From Mycobacterium sp. MBM (GTDB lineage: Bacteria; Actinomycetota; Actinomycetes; Mycobacteriales; Mycobacteriaceae), in NCBI GenBank assembly GCA_021648845.1, contig JAKJHY010000027.1, forward strand, positions 1 through 64,000: a DNA stretch of 64,000 bases. Reading direction: 5' to 3'. The notes below the pieces were generated by a model. The model saw only the letters and a program-made list of their open reading frames with translations, did no database searches and had not been told where the DNA came from. This document shows, piece by piece, positions 50,583 to 59,743 of this stretch. Position 1 is the stretch's first letter. Each line of letters begins with the position of its first letter. The position numbers and the translations under genes were made by a program.

Positions 50583-53225
50583 TCACGACAGGCCACCCAG
50601 GCGGGCGGTGATCCGCTCCACCTCCTCGGCCGCCAGCTGTTGACGCGCCTTGATCTTGTCGACGACGGCCTCCGGCGCCTTGGCCAGGAAGGCCTCGTTG
50701 CCGAGTTTGCCTGCGGTTTGGGCGAGTTCCTTCTGCGCAGCAGCCAGGTCCTTCTCCAACCGCTTGCGTTCGGCGGCGACGTCGACGGTGCCCGACGTGT
50801 CGAGTTCGACCAGGACCGTGCCGCCGGTCAAGCGCACCTCGACGGCCGCCGACGGGGTGAACCCGTCCGCGGGCTCGGTCAGCCAGGCCAGGGCGGCGAT
50901 CGCCGGCAGCTGGGCCGCCAGGTCCGCGTCCTGGATACCCACCACCTTGGCCGGAACCCGCTGCCGATCGTTGAGCCCCTGATCGCTGCGGAAGCGGCGC
51001 ACCTCGGTGACGAGTTTCTGCATATCGGTGATGCGCTGGGTGGCAACCGAATCCACTGCAATCCCGGACGGCGACGGCCATTCGGCGATCACCACGGACG
51101 CACCGCCGGTGAGCGTCTTCCACAACACCTCGGTCACGAACGGCATCACCGGGTGCAGCAGCTTGAGCAGGCTGTCGAGCACCGTGGCCAGCACGACCCC
51201 GGTGTACGCAGCGTGTTCGACCTGGCCGAACTGCACCTTGGCCAGCTCCAGGTACCAATCGCAGAACTCGTCCCACGCGAAGTGGTAGATCGCCTCGCAG
51301 GCACGACTGAATTCGTAGCTCTCCATGGCCGAATCCGCTTCGGCGCGAACCTCTTCGAGTCGGCCCAGGATCCAGCGGTCGGCGTCGGTGAGTTCGCTGG
51401 GCGCCGGCAGCGGCGTGAGCGCCGCACCGTTCATCAGCGCGAATTTGGTGGCGTTGAAGATCTTGGTGGCGAAGTTTCGTGAGGCCCGGGCGTGATCCTC
51501 GCCGATCGAGAGGTCCCCGCCGGGACTGGCCCCGCGGGCCAGCGTGAAGCGCAGTGCGTCCGCGCCGAATTTCTCCACCCAGTCCAGCGGGTCGATACCG
51601 TTGCCCTTGGACTTGCTCATCTTGCGGCCGAACTCGTCCCGGATCAGCCCGTGCAGGAAGACGTTCTCGAACGGAACCGCTCCGGCGGGGACGGCGTCAT
51701 CGCCGGCGACGAAGGTGCCGAACATCATCATCCGCGCCACCCAGAAGAACAGGATGTCGTATCCGGTGACGAGAACACTGGTGGGGTAGAACTTTTCGAG
51801 CTCGGGTGTGCGCTCCGGCCAGCCCATCGTGGAGAACGGCCACAGCGCCGAGGAGAACCAGGTGTCCAGCACGTCGGGATCCTGCACCCAGCCCTCGGGC
51901 GGGTTCTCATCCGGGCCGAGACACACCTGCTGGCCGTCGGGCCCGTGCCAGATCGGGATGCGATGCCCCCACCACAACTGGCGGGAAATGCACCAGTCGT
52001 GCATGTTGTCCACCCAGGCAAACCAGCGCGGCTCCAGGCTTGCGGGATGGATCACGGTGTCGCCGTTGCGGACCGCGTCGCCGGCGGCCTTGGCCATCGA
52101 CTCCACTTTCACCCACCATTGCAGGCTCAGCCGCGGCTCGATCGGTTCGCCGCTGCGTTCGGAGTGGCCGACGCTGTGCAGGTAGGGCCGCTTCTCCGCG
52201 ACGATGCGTCCTTCGGCCGCCAGTGCTTCACGCACCGCGACCCGGGCCTCGAACCGGTCCATCCCGTCGAAGCGGGTCCCGGTGCCGGTGATGGCGCCGG
52301 CCTTGTCCAGGATCGAGGGCATCGGCAGGTTGTGCCGAAGCCCGATCTCGAAGTCGTTCGGGTCGTGAGCGGGAGTCACTTTGACTGCACCGGTGCCGAA
52401 TTCGGGGTCGACGTGGTGATCGGCAACCACGATGATCTGCCGGTCCAGGAATGGATGGGCCAATGTCTGGCCGACCAGCGCGCGGTAGCGGTCGTCATCG
52501 GGATGCACCGCGATGGCGGTGTCACCCAGCATGGTCTCCAACCTGGTGGTGGCCACCACCAGGTGCGGCTCGTCATCGTTCATCGACCCGTACCGGAACG
52601 ACACCAGTTCGCCCTCGACGTCGGAGTACTTGACCTCCAGGTCGCTGATGGCCGTCTGCAACACCGGAGACCAGTTCACCAGGCGCTCGGCCTGGTAGAT
52701 CAGGCCGGCGTCGTAGAGCCGCTTGAAAATGGTCCGCACCGCGCGGGAGAGTCCCTCGTCCATGGTGAACCGGTCGCGGCTCCAGTCGACGCCGTCGCCG
52801 AGGCGGCGCATCTGCGCACCGATGGTGCCACCGGACTCGCGCTTCCAGTCCCACACCTTGTCGATGAACAGCTCGCGCCCGAAGTCCTCTTTGGTCTTGC
52901 CGCCGACCGCGAGTTGCTTCTCCACCACGGACTGGGTGGCGATACCGGCATGGTCCATCCCGGGCAGCCACAGCACCTCGTATCCCTGCATGCGACGGCG
53001 GCGGGTCAACGCGTCCATCAGGGTGTGGTCCAGCGCGTGACCCATGTGCAGGCTGCCGGTGACATTCGGTGGCGGCAACACGATCGAGTAGGCCGGCTTC
53101 TCGCTGGCCGGATCGGCCGTGAAGTACCCGGCGTCCACCCACCCCTGGTACAGCTCGCTCTCTACCGCGCTCGGCTCCCAGGACTTGGGCAGGGCATCGG
53201 CACGGTCACGCGGGCTGTCGGTCAC
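50583..53225 (-). CDS. valS: valyl-tRNA synthetase
   Basis: The 880-residue class I synthetase has the HIGH motif as PPNVTGSLHMGHALDHTL near residue 52, a large editing domain in the middle, the KMSKS motif in FGRKMSKSKGNGIDP near residue 540, an anticodon-binding domain, and a C-terminal coiled coil (ERKRLEKDLAAAQKELAQ) that contacts the tRNA. It charges tRNA-Val. No T-box or other leader feature is evident in the short upstream gap. Confidence 0.97.
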   Translation of the reverse strand: MTDSPRDRADALPKSWEPSAVESELYQGWVDAGYFTADPASEKPAYSIVLPPPNVTGSLHMGHALDHTLMDALTRRRRMQGYEVLWLPGMDHAGIATQSVVEKQLAVGGKTKEDFGRELFIDKVWDWKRESGGTIGAQMRRLGDGVDWSRDRFTMDEGLSRAVRTIFKRLYDAGLIYQAERLVNWSPVLQTAISDLEVKYSDVEGELVSFRYGSMNDDEPHLVVATTRLETMLGDTAIAVHPDDDRYRALVGQTLAHPFLDRQIIVVADHHVDPEFGTGAVKVTPAHDPNDFEIGLRHNLPMPSILDKAGAITGTGTRFDGMDRFEARVAVREALAAEGRIVAEKRPYLHSVGHSERSGEPIEPRLSLQWWVKVESMAKAAGDAVRNGDTVIHPASLEPRWFAWVDNMHDWCISRQLWWGHRIPIWHGPDGQQVCLGPDENPPEGWVQDPDVLDTWFSSALWPFSTMGWPERTPELEKFYPTSVLVTGYDILFFWVARMMMFGTFVAGDDAVPAGAVPFENVFLHGLIRDEFGRKMSKSKGNGIDPLDWVEKFGADALRFTLARGASPGGDLSIGEDHARASRNFATKIFNATKFALMNGAALTPLPAPSELTDADRWILGRLEEVRAEADSAMESYEFSRACEAIYHFAWDEFCDWYLELAKVQFGQVEHAAYTGVVLATVLDSLLKLLHPVMPFVTEVLWKTLTGGASVVIAEWPSPSGIAVDSVATQRITDMQKLVTEVRRFRSDQGLNDRQRVPAKVVGIQDADLAAQLPAIAALAWLTEPADGFTPSAAVEVRLTGGTVLVELDTSGTVDVAAERKRLEKDLAAAQKELAQTAGKLGNEAFLAKAPEAVVDKIKARQQLAAEEVERITARLGGLS

Positions 53226-53253
53226 CCGTCGATTCTAGGGAAACCGCACTGGG

Positions 53254-53865
53254 CTATTTCTTCCCACCCAGCAGGCCACCCAAAATGTCCCCGATGACAT
53301 TGCCCTGATTGCCGCCCTGGCCGCCACCGCCGAGAACGCTGCCCAGGATGCTGCCCAGCGGATTGTTCCCGCCGCCACCGGAACCGCCCAGGATGCTGCC
53401 GAGCACATCGCCGAGCCCGCCCCCGGAGCCTGCGGACTGCGACTGCGCGGGGGCGGAGTTGCCGGAGAACTGCCTGCCGATATAGGCCAGCACGATCGGC
53501 GCCAGGATCGGCAACAGCTTCTTGATCAGATCACCGCTGCCGGCACCCGTGCCCGCCAGCGCCGAGGCGACCGAATTGCTGTCGTTGCCGCCGAAGATGT
53601 CGGCGACGATCTTGTCGCCCGCACCGGCATCGACATCGTCGACCTTGACCCCGTCGTCGAGCAATCCGCTCGCGGCCTGTGCGCCGACCGCGGCCTCCAG
53701 CTCGGTGGAATCGATATCGTCGGCCGCGACGTTGGCCTGAAGCCCACCCACCAGTGCCGGCACCAACGTCCGGACGGCGTTGTTCACCTCGCCCGGATCC
53801 GCACCGAGTTTCGCCGCGATGTCCTGTACCGGAATTTGCGCGAAGAGTTCATCCAGACCGGCCAT
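53254..53865 (-). CDS. DUF937 protein
   Basis: The 203-residue protein matches DUF937 (YidB-related): GLDELFAQIPVQDIAAKLGADPGEV, a hydrophobic ILAPIVLAYIGRQF segment, then glycine-rich repeats (GDVLGSILGGSGGG, NPLGSILGSVLGGG, IGDILGGLLGGKK). No signal peptide is present. The role is not known. It lies between valS and the saccharopine-dehydrogenase-like gene, all leftward. Confidence 0.82.
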   Translation of the reverse strand: MAGLDELFAQIPVQDIAAKLGADPGEVNNAVRTLVPALVGGLQANVAADDIDSTELEAAVGAQAASGLLDDGVKVDDVDAGAGDKIVADIFGGNDSNSVASALAGTGAGSGDLIKKLLPILAPIVLAYIGRQFSGNSAPAQSQSAGSGGGLGDVLGSILGGSGGGGNNPLGSILGSVLGGGGQGGNQGNVIGDILGGLLGGKK

Positions 53866-53970
53866 GTCCCACTCACCTCTGTCGATGTCAGGTACCCCCT
53901 GACCTGGACCCTAACCCTTTCGATCAGCGCCCACAGGGGTTCGGCACAGGCCCGACGAGGCGGCCCCGAA

Positions 53971-55239
53971 TCAGCTGAGCCGAGCGGTCTCCAGCGTCAC
54001 CCCGGCGGCCGGCAGCCGGGTCAGCAAGGCCTCCCCCATGGCCGCGGCCGGGGTCAGCACCCCGCGCAGATCCGAGAGCCGGTCCCGGTCCAGCGCCAGG
54101 GCGAGCCCACACTCCCCGAGCAGCACCGCGGTCGCCTTGTAGCCGGGGTCACCCTGTTGGGCGATGGTGGCCCGGTAGCGGGCGCCGGTGGTGGTCGTGG
54201 TGTACGTCTCGGCTCGGTAGTGGCCCTTTTCGCGAGTGCGTTCGCTCGGACCCGTCCCCGGCTTGGGCAGTACCCGCTCGAGCAGGCTCGCGGGCACCTT
54301 GTTGAGATAGCGGGTCCCCAGGCCGAACATGCCGGCGCTGACCGCGGTGTCCACCGCGGCGGCCACCGGCGCGAGCACCGAGGAACCCATGCTCATCTGC
54401 TCGGCATACCGAAAGCTGCGACCGTAGGCCCAGTCCAGCAGGGCATTGCTGCGTCGCACGATGCGGGAGTTGGGGGCCGCCATGGCGAACGCCCCGGTCC
54501 AGATACCGTCGAGTTCGGGGGCGATCTCGCGTCCGCGGCGCCACGGATTGTCGGACTGGTGACCCAACTCCGGCTCTGCGCCGCGATCGGTGCTCAGCGT
54601 GTACGGGTCTTCCAGATCGCTGCGGTGTTGGGGATTCTCTGCGGCGGTGCGCATGAATTCGACCATCGAGGCGACGGTGCCCCCGGAGACGCCACCGGCA
54701 AACGAACGCAGCACCAGGTTGGTCTCGGCCAGTTCCCCGGTGCCGTCGGCACGCACCCTGTCGTACAGCGCGTAGACCGTGATATCCGATGGCACGGAAT
54801 CGAATCCGCAGGAATGCACGATTCGCGAGCCGGTGTCGAGGGCTTGTTTGTGAAACTGTTCGGCGCTGTCGCGGATGAACAGCGTCTCCCCGGTGAGGTC
54901 GGCATAGTCGGTGCCGGCCGCCACACACGCCTGCACCAGCGGCAGACCGTATTTCGTGTACGGACCGACGGTGGTGACGACCACCCGGGCGCGGGCCGCC
55001 ATATCGGCCAGCGTCGACGGCTTGGCGGTATCGGCCTCGATCAACGGCCAGGACTGCGCCTTTGGCCCGAGCGTGTCGCGCACCTCGCGGACCTTGACCA
55101 GTGAGCGCCCGGCCAGTGCGATGCGCGCGTCGGCCCCGGCCGTGGCGAGGTACTGCGCGGTGAGCTTGCCGGCGAACCCGGTGGCGCCGTAGAGGACGAT
55201 GTCGAATTCTCGGTCGGCTTCGCGCTGCGAGGAGGTCAT
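53971..55239 (-). CDS. saccharopine-dehydrogenase-like (trans-acting enoyl-reductase type) oxidoreductase, Rv2449c family
   Basis: The 422-residue protein has an N-terminal Rossmann domain (FDIVLYGATGFAGKLTAQYL, IALAGRSLVKVREV), VVTTVGPYTKYGLPLVQACV and GTDYADLTGE, then IVHSCGFDSVPSD. This is the saccharopine dehydrogenase/enoyl-reductase-like family that in mycobacteria includes the lipid trans-acting enoyl reductase. Which substrate it reduces is unknown. ATG 55239 has AGGAGGT immediately before it. In M. tuberculosis the homologue is next to rpfE; here about 8 kb of accessory genes lie between. Confidence 0.85.
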   Translation of the reverse strand: MTSSQREADREFDIVLYGATGFAGKLTAQYLATAGADARIALAGRSLVKVREVRDTLGPKAQSWPLIEADTAKPSTLADMAARARVVVTTVGPYTKYGLPLVQACVAAGTDYADLTGETLFIRDSAEQFHKQALDTGSRIVHSCGFDSVPSDITVYALYDRVRADGTGELAETNLVLRSFAGGVSGGTVASMVEFMRTAAENPQHRSDLEDPYTLSTDRGAEPELGHQSDNPWRRGREIAPELDGIWTGAFAMAAPNSRIVRRSNALLDWAYGRSFRYAEQMSMGSSVLAPVAAAVDTAVSAGMFGLGTRYLNKVPASLLERVLPKPGTGPSERTREKGHYRAETYTTTTTGARYRATIAQQGDPGYKATAVLLGECGLALALDRDRLSDLRGVLTPAAAMGEALLTRLPAAGVTLETARLS

Positions 55240-55250
55240 GTGTCCCGAAG

Positions 55251-57230
55251 TTACCCGAGAAGGTCCGGCGGGCCGACCTCCCTGCCGAGCAGGTGGGCAT
55301 CCAGGAATGCGATCACCACCTGGTACCAGATCTTGGCGTGTTGCGGCGCCGCGATCCAGTGCCCTTCGCTGGGGTAGTACAGAAATCGGTGCGCGCTGCG
55401 GCCGGTGTCGTCGGCGGGCAGACCGGACCGGCTCAGCAGCTCGTACCACAGCCGCAGGCCCTCGCCGATCGGTACGCGATAGTCCTTGTCGCCGTGGATG
55501 ACCAGCATCGGGGTTCGGATGTTGGCCACGTGGTGGTGCGGCGAATTGAGCTGGGCCATCTGCGCGGTCGTCTCACGCACCCACCAGTAGGCACCGTCGG
55601 TGGTGTGGCCGAACTGATCCAGCGCCCACAGGCTCGCATGGGTGACGATGGCGTCGAAACGATCGGTGTGTCCGGCGATCCAGTTCGCCATGTAGCCGCC
55701 GAAGGATCCGCCCATCGCCGCGGTGCGCGCCGCGTCGACACCGGGGTGCGCGCACGCGGCGTCGGTGGCCGCCATCAGATCCGTGTAGGGCGCTGCACCC
55801 CACGCTCCCCAGCCACGCTGGATGAACGCCTGCCCGTAGCCGGTCGACAGCGCCGGGTCGGGCAGCAGCACCGCGTAGCCGCGGGCCGCCAGCAGCCATG
55901 GATTCCACCGCCAGTGCCAGGCGTTCCAGCTGGCCAGCGGGCCGCCATGGATCCACAGCAGCATCGGAGCGGGCGTGGCCGCGTCGTCGCCCGGGGCATC
56001 GGGCAGCACCAGCCAGGACCGGATCGTGGTGCCGTCGGCCGCGGTGGCCGTCACCTCCTCCAGACGGCCTGGAAGCTCCGGCAACTCGACACACGGCAGC
56101 GCCGTGACCGACCCGTCCGCATCGATTCGCACCGGGTGCGGCGGGGTCAGGTAGTGGCTGCGCACCGCGAAGATCACTCCCCCGGGCGCCGGCTGAATAT
56201 CGCTGTAGGTGTAATCGTCGGCGGTCCGGCGGGTGACGGTCGCCGACTGTGGGTCGACGACGAAGACGGGACCGCGACCGCCCTCGTCTGCGGTCACGAC
56301 CAATTGGCTGCCGTCGACCGACCAACTCACCGACGTCGGCCATCGATCCCAGTCGCCGAGCTCCACCCACTGCTCGCCGAAGGTCATGCAGCACAAGCTG
56401 ATCCGAGGTGCCTGCGTCGGTGTGGAGGTGGTTTCGCGCAGAAACGCCAGGCGGGTGCCGTCCGGGGAGATCGCGGGCTGTCCCAGGTCGGCGCCGGGAT
56501 CGTCGGCGACCGTGGTGTGTTGACCGGTCGCGATATCGATGCGGACGAGGCGTGCACGCAGCGCAGCCGCGGGCGCTGCGGCGTTCCAGGCGGTGACCAC
56601 GAAGCTGCCGTCGGCACTGACATCGAGGGCCGTATCGCGCAGGGCACCACCCGGGGCGGGGGTCAGGTCCCGCAGGCCGTCGGCGTCGAAAAGGTGGGGC
56701 TGGTCGGGGCCGAGGTCGTGATCCCAGTGCCGCACCGGATATCCGGTGTGCAGGATGGCTGACACCTTGTTGTCCTTGCGCAGCGCGCGCAGCCGCTTGT
56801 CATCATCCAGGCCGGTGGCTGCGGGCAGCACCGACGCGGTGACCACGGTCCGCGCGGCGTGCGCCGCGGTATGCACCGCGGCCACCCCGCCCGGTAGCGC
56901 GAGCGCCTCGACGGCCTCGCCGCCGGCGGCCGGCAGTCGCCACAGCGCCGCAGGTGGGTCATCCTCCCCGGCCCGCGGGCGCGCCGCGACGAACAACAGG
57001 TCACCGCCGGCGGTGAAGACGGGCCCGGACTCGCCCTTGACACCGTGAGTCAGCCGCCTCGCGGGCTCGATTCCCTGTGGATCCAATTCCCATATGGCCG
57101 TGACGTACTCGGTGCGGTCATGGTTGAGTTCGCTGACCGTGGTGACCACTCGGCTGCCGTCGGGAGCCACGGCCAGACCCGCCACCCTGGGTAGCGCGAA
57201 ATAGTCATCCAGATCGTGGAACGGCGTCAT
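55251..57230 (-). CDS. S9-family prolyl oligopeptidase-like serine peptidase
   Basis: The 659-residue protein has an N-terminal beta-propeller (repeats with AVAPDGSRVVT, AISPDGTRLAFLRE, SWSVDGSQLVVTADEGGR) and a C-terminal alpha/beta hydrolase domain with the nucleophile in GGSFGGYMANWIAG, Asp in VIHGDKDYRVP and His in PSEGHWIAAPQH. No signal peptide is seen, so it is likely cytoplasmic. It is of the acylaminoacyl-peptidase type. It ends 11 bases before the saccharopine-dehydrogenase-like start, so the two are probably co-transcribed. Confidence 0.9.
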   Translation of the reverse strand: MTPFHDLDDYFALPRVAGLAVAPDGSRVVTTVSELNHDRTEYVTAIWELDPQGIEPARRLTHGVKGESGPVFTAGGDLLFVAARPRAGEDDPPAALWRLPAAGGEAVEALALPGGVAAVHTAAHAARTVVTASVLPAATGLDDDKRLRALRKDNKVSAILHTGYPVRHWDHDLGPDQPHLFDADGLRDLTPAPGGALRDTALDVSADGSFVVTAWNAAAPAAALRARLVRIDIATGQHTTVADDPGADLGQPAISPDGTRLAFLRETTSTPTQAPRISLCCMTFGEQWVELGDWDRWPTSVSWSVDGSQLVVTADEGGRGPVFVVDPQSATVTRRTADDYTYSDIQPAPGGVIFAVRSHYLTPPHPVRIDADGSVTALPCVELPELPGRLEEVTATAADGTTIRSWLVLPDAPGDDAATPAPMLLWIHGGPLASWNAWHWRWNPWLLAARGYAVLLPDPALSTGYGQAFIQRGWGAWGAAPYTDLMAATDAACAHPGVDAARTAAMGGSFGGYMANWIAGHTDRFDAIVTHASLWALDQFGHTTDGAYWWVRETTAQMAQLNSPHHHVANIRTPMLVIHGDKDYRVPIGEGLRLWYELLSRSGLPADDTGRSAHRFLYYPSEGHWIAAPQHAKIWYQVVIAFLDAHLLGREVGPPDLLG

Positions 57231-57280
57231 GGCACCACGTTATCGCTGCATCGACGTCCCGGGTGGCTGCCGTCCTGGGC

Positions 57281-57901
57281 CTACCGGACGTCGGTGATCT
57301 GACCGGTGACGTCGGCGCGCACCTGCTTGTTGCTGCGCTCGCCCTGCACATTGATCAGGATCTGCAGTTCGTCGGCGAAGGGCAAATTGCGCTTGACGAC
57401 CACGGACTGCACTTCGCCGTCGGCGACACCGCTGGCCGCGATGGCATTGTCGACCGCGGCCATGATCGCGGTGGCCGGCACGTCACTCACCGCGAACAGA
57501 TTCTGCCGCAGCGCCTCGGTGTCGTCGTCATAGTCGACCGGACGCCGATCGCCGACATGGCCTGCGGTGTAGGTCCACTCGTTGAGTTCGGTCGGCGCGG
57601 CCGGGTCGATGGCCTGCACGGTGACCACCTGTCCGGTGATGACGAGTTCGACCACCTGCATGGGGTCTGCGCCCACCTGCTGCGAGATCGCCCCGAGCGC
57701 CTTGTCGATTCCTTCGGCGGTCACCGGGTCATCGCCCGCGATCTGGGCGAGTCCGCCTGCGGTATCGCCGAGCTGCTCGACGGCCGTGGTGGCGGCGTCG
57801 GTGATGGCCTTGATGTCGTCGATCTTGGAGCATCCGGTCAGCATGGAGATCGTAGCTGCGGTGGCGGCCAGACCGAGGCCGAGGCGGGTAAATGTAGTCA
57901 T
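57281..57901 (-). CDS. small lipoprotein, function unknown
   Basis: The 206-residue protein from ATG 57901 starts TTFTRLGLGLAATAATISML and has a lipobox MLTGC (Cys at about residue 24), so it is exported and lipid-anchored. The mature part has alternating charged and hydrophobic stretches with no cysteines or catalytic signature that I recognise. I cannot assign a domain family with confidence. It lies divergent from the Amt-family gene across about 215 bases. Confidence 0.72.
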   Translation of the reverse strand: MTTFTRLGLGLAATAATISMLTGCSKIDDIKAITDAATTAVEQLGDTAGGLAQIAGDDPVTAEGIDKALGAISQQVGADPMQVVELVITGQVVTVQAIDPAAPTELNEWTYTAGHVGDRRPVDYDDDTEALRQNLFAVSDVPATAIMAAVDNAIAASGVADGEVQSVVVKRNLPFADELQILINVQGERSNKQVRADVTGQITDVR

Positions 57902-58031
57902 GACCGAAGAGTGACGGGACAAGGTCGCTACCGATCACAAACTCGGGGCGTCGGCCGGCGCGGAAAACCTCTTCACGCGGATTTAACTCGTCTTGACCGC
58001 TGGGACACATTCCCGCAGCTAGTTTCAATCC

Positions 58032-58048
58032 GGTACACCGTCAGTACC
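58032..58048. promoter_or_regulatory. inverted repeat upstream of the Amt gene
   Basis: GGTAC (58032-58036) and GTACC (58044-58048) are perfect complements 7 bases apart, 68 bases upstream of the Amt start. It could be an operator. It does not match the GlnR consensus well. Confidence 0.4.
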
Positions 58049-58115
58049 TCACGGCTACTGCGGATAAACGCAGAGCTCCCCACCCCATCCCCACACCGAG
58101 CGGCGGAGGTCCCCC

Positions 58116-59447
58116 TTGACACCCGAAGTCGAGGACGCGATTGCGTCCATGACCGCAGTCAACAACGAGTTCTTCTATTGGATGTCGATCGCGTTGATGA
58201 TGCTCATCCACGCCGGCTTCCTCGCCTATGAGATAGGCGCGTCACGCTCGAAGAACGTGCTGGCCACCGCGATGAAGAACCTGCTGGCCTTCGCCACCAT
58301 CGTGGCGTCATTCTTCTTCGTCGGCTGGTTCCTCTACAACGCGATGCCCACCGGTTTCATCGAGTTCAACGATGCAGCCAAGGCGGCACTGCCGTGGAGC
58401 GACAACATGGGCCCCAACACCGCCGATTCCGCGAGCGGTATCTTCTGGGGCGCCTTCGCGCTGTTCGCTGCCACCACCGGTTCGATTATGTCCGGTGCTG
58501 TGCTGGAGCGCATTCGGACCAGCGGCTTTCTGGTCCTGACCGTGTTCGTCGGCTCGGTGGTGTGGATCATCGGCGCGTCATGGGGGTGGCACGGCGCGGG
58601 ATGGATGCTCACCCAGATGGGCTTCCACGATGTCGGCGCGGCCGGTTGCGTGCACATGATCGCCGGCTTCGCGGCGCTGGGCATTCTGATCAACCTGGGT
58701 CCGCGCATCGGTCGGTTCCTCCCCGACGGCACCGCCGTCACGATCCGCCCGCACAACCTGCCGTTGACCATGGTCGGACTGTTCCTGATCTTCACCGGGT
58801 TCTTCGGCTTCCTGATGGGATGTGTCATCTACGGACCCACGGGTTACGCGACGATCTACGGGAGCCCGACGACGTTGAGCGCCTTTGCCTTCAACACACT
58901 GATGGGCATGGTCGGCGGCATCATCGGCGCGTATGTGATGTCACGCGGTGAGCCGTTCTGGACGATCTCCGGAGGCCTTGCCGGTGTCATCGCCGTGGCG
59001 GCGGGGATGGATCTGTACCACCCCGCACTCACCTTCGTCATTGCACTCGTCGGTGGTGGCCTCGTTCCCTTCATCGGCAAACTGCTCGACAAGATGAAGA
59101 TCGACGACGTCGTGGGCGCGGTCGCTGTGCACGGCGGTATGGGCTTCTACTCATTGATCATGGCGGGCATCTTCCTCGCCGGGTACCCCAACACCGACGG
59201 CAACCCGTCGATCTCGTTCTGGGGTCAGTTGATCGGTGCGGTCACCTTTGCCGCACTTGGCTTCCTTCCGGCCTACCTGCTGTCGCTAGGACTGAAAAAG
59301 GCTGGGCTACTGCGGATCCCGCCAGAGGTCGAGGAGCAGGGCCTGGACCTCTCGGAAGTTCCCGCGACGCCCTACCCCGAGGGCATCCCGGTGACAGCCA
59401 TGAAGGTCAACGGATCCGTCCTGGTCATGACCGAGGAGGTCAAGTAA
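58116..59447 (+). CDS. Amt-family ammonium (or methylammonium) transporter
   Basis: The 443-residue protein has about eleven hydrophobic segments. The twin pore histidines appear in AGCVHMIAGFAALG (near residue 185) and DVVGAVAVHGGMGFYS (near residue 340), and PHNLPLTMVGLFLIFTGFFG is the Amt core. The sequence is a divergent branch: there is no glnK or glnD neighbour and the C-terminus is short and acidic rather than the long regulatory tail of AmtB. TTG 58116 is used because GGAGG lies 8 bases upstream. The next gene starts immediately after its stop. It converges with an N-demethylase operon that releases amines. Confidence 0.85.
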   Translation: MTPEVEDAIASMTAVNNEFFYWMSIALMMLIHAGFLAYEIGASRSKNVLATAMKNLLAFATIVASFFFVGWFLYNAMPTGFIEFNDAAKAALPWSDNMGPNTADSASGIFWGAFALFAATTGSIMSGAVLERIRTSGFLVLTVFVGSVVWIIGASWGWHGAGWMLTQMGFHDVGAAGCVHMIAGFAALGILINLGPRIGRFLPDGTAVTIRPHNLPLTMVGLFLIFTGFFGFLMGCVIYGPTGYATIYGSPTTLSAFAFNTLMGMVGGIIGAYVMSRGEPFWTISGGLAGVIAVAAGMDLYHPALTFVIALVGGGLVPFIGKLLDKMKIDDVVGAVAVHGGMGFYSLIMAGIFLAGYPNTDGNPSISFWGQLIGAVTFAALGFLPAYLLSLGLKKAGLLRIPPEVEEQGLDLSEVPATPYPEGIPVTAMKVNGSVLVMTEEVK

Positions 59448-59666
59448 ATGTTCAGTCCCATCACCAGTTACGACGAGCCGGGCGTGGTATTCACATTCGG
59501 CGGCAACAGCTTTGGCACCTGGCTGTTCTTCATTCTAGCCGTGGCACTCTTCGTGGGATTCTTCGTGAGAATGATCCAGCACGAGAATCACGCCTACAAG
59601 GCGATCATCGAACACACCCCGGTCGAGAAGGGCCCGGCTGCTGAAGGAGAGCCGACAGCCTACTGA
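59448..59666 (+). CDS. 72-residue single-pass membrane protein coupled to the Amt gene
   Basis: The ATG follows the Amt stop without a gap (TAAATG). The protein has one membrane segment (TWLFFILAVALFVGFFV, residues about 24-40), a basic/aromatic MIQHENHAYKAI stretch after it and an acidic end. I do not recognise the family. Position and coupling suggest an accessory subunit of the transporter. It ends before a strong terminator. Confidence 0.7.
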   Translation: MFSPITSYDEPGVVFTFGGNSFGTWLFFILAVALFVGFFVRMIQHENHAYKAIIEHTPVEKGPAAEGEPTAY

Positions 59667-59680
59667 GCGCGGTTCAGCAC

Positions 59681-59724
59681 CGATATCGCCCCGAATCCTC
59701 TGGATTCGGGGCGATATCGCTTTT
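59681..59724. terminator. strong hairpin terminator between Amt operon and N-demethylase operon
   Basis: CGATATCGCCCCGAATCC (59681-59698) and GGATTCGGGGCGATATCG (59702-59719) form a perfect 18-bp stem with a 3-base loop, followed on the plus strand by CTTTT. It ends the Amt-small-protein transcript; from the other strand it lies just after the N-demethylase stop at 59744. Confidence 0.85.
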
Positions 59725-59743
59725 CGGTGTCAGCAGCCAGCGC

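Noticed and set aside
51492..53297. Open frame of 601 codons antisense to valS
   Set aside because: Shadow of valS, which has all class I synthetase motifs on the minus strand.
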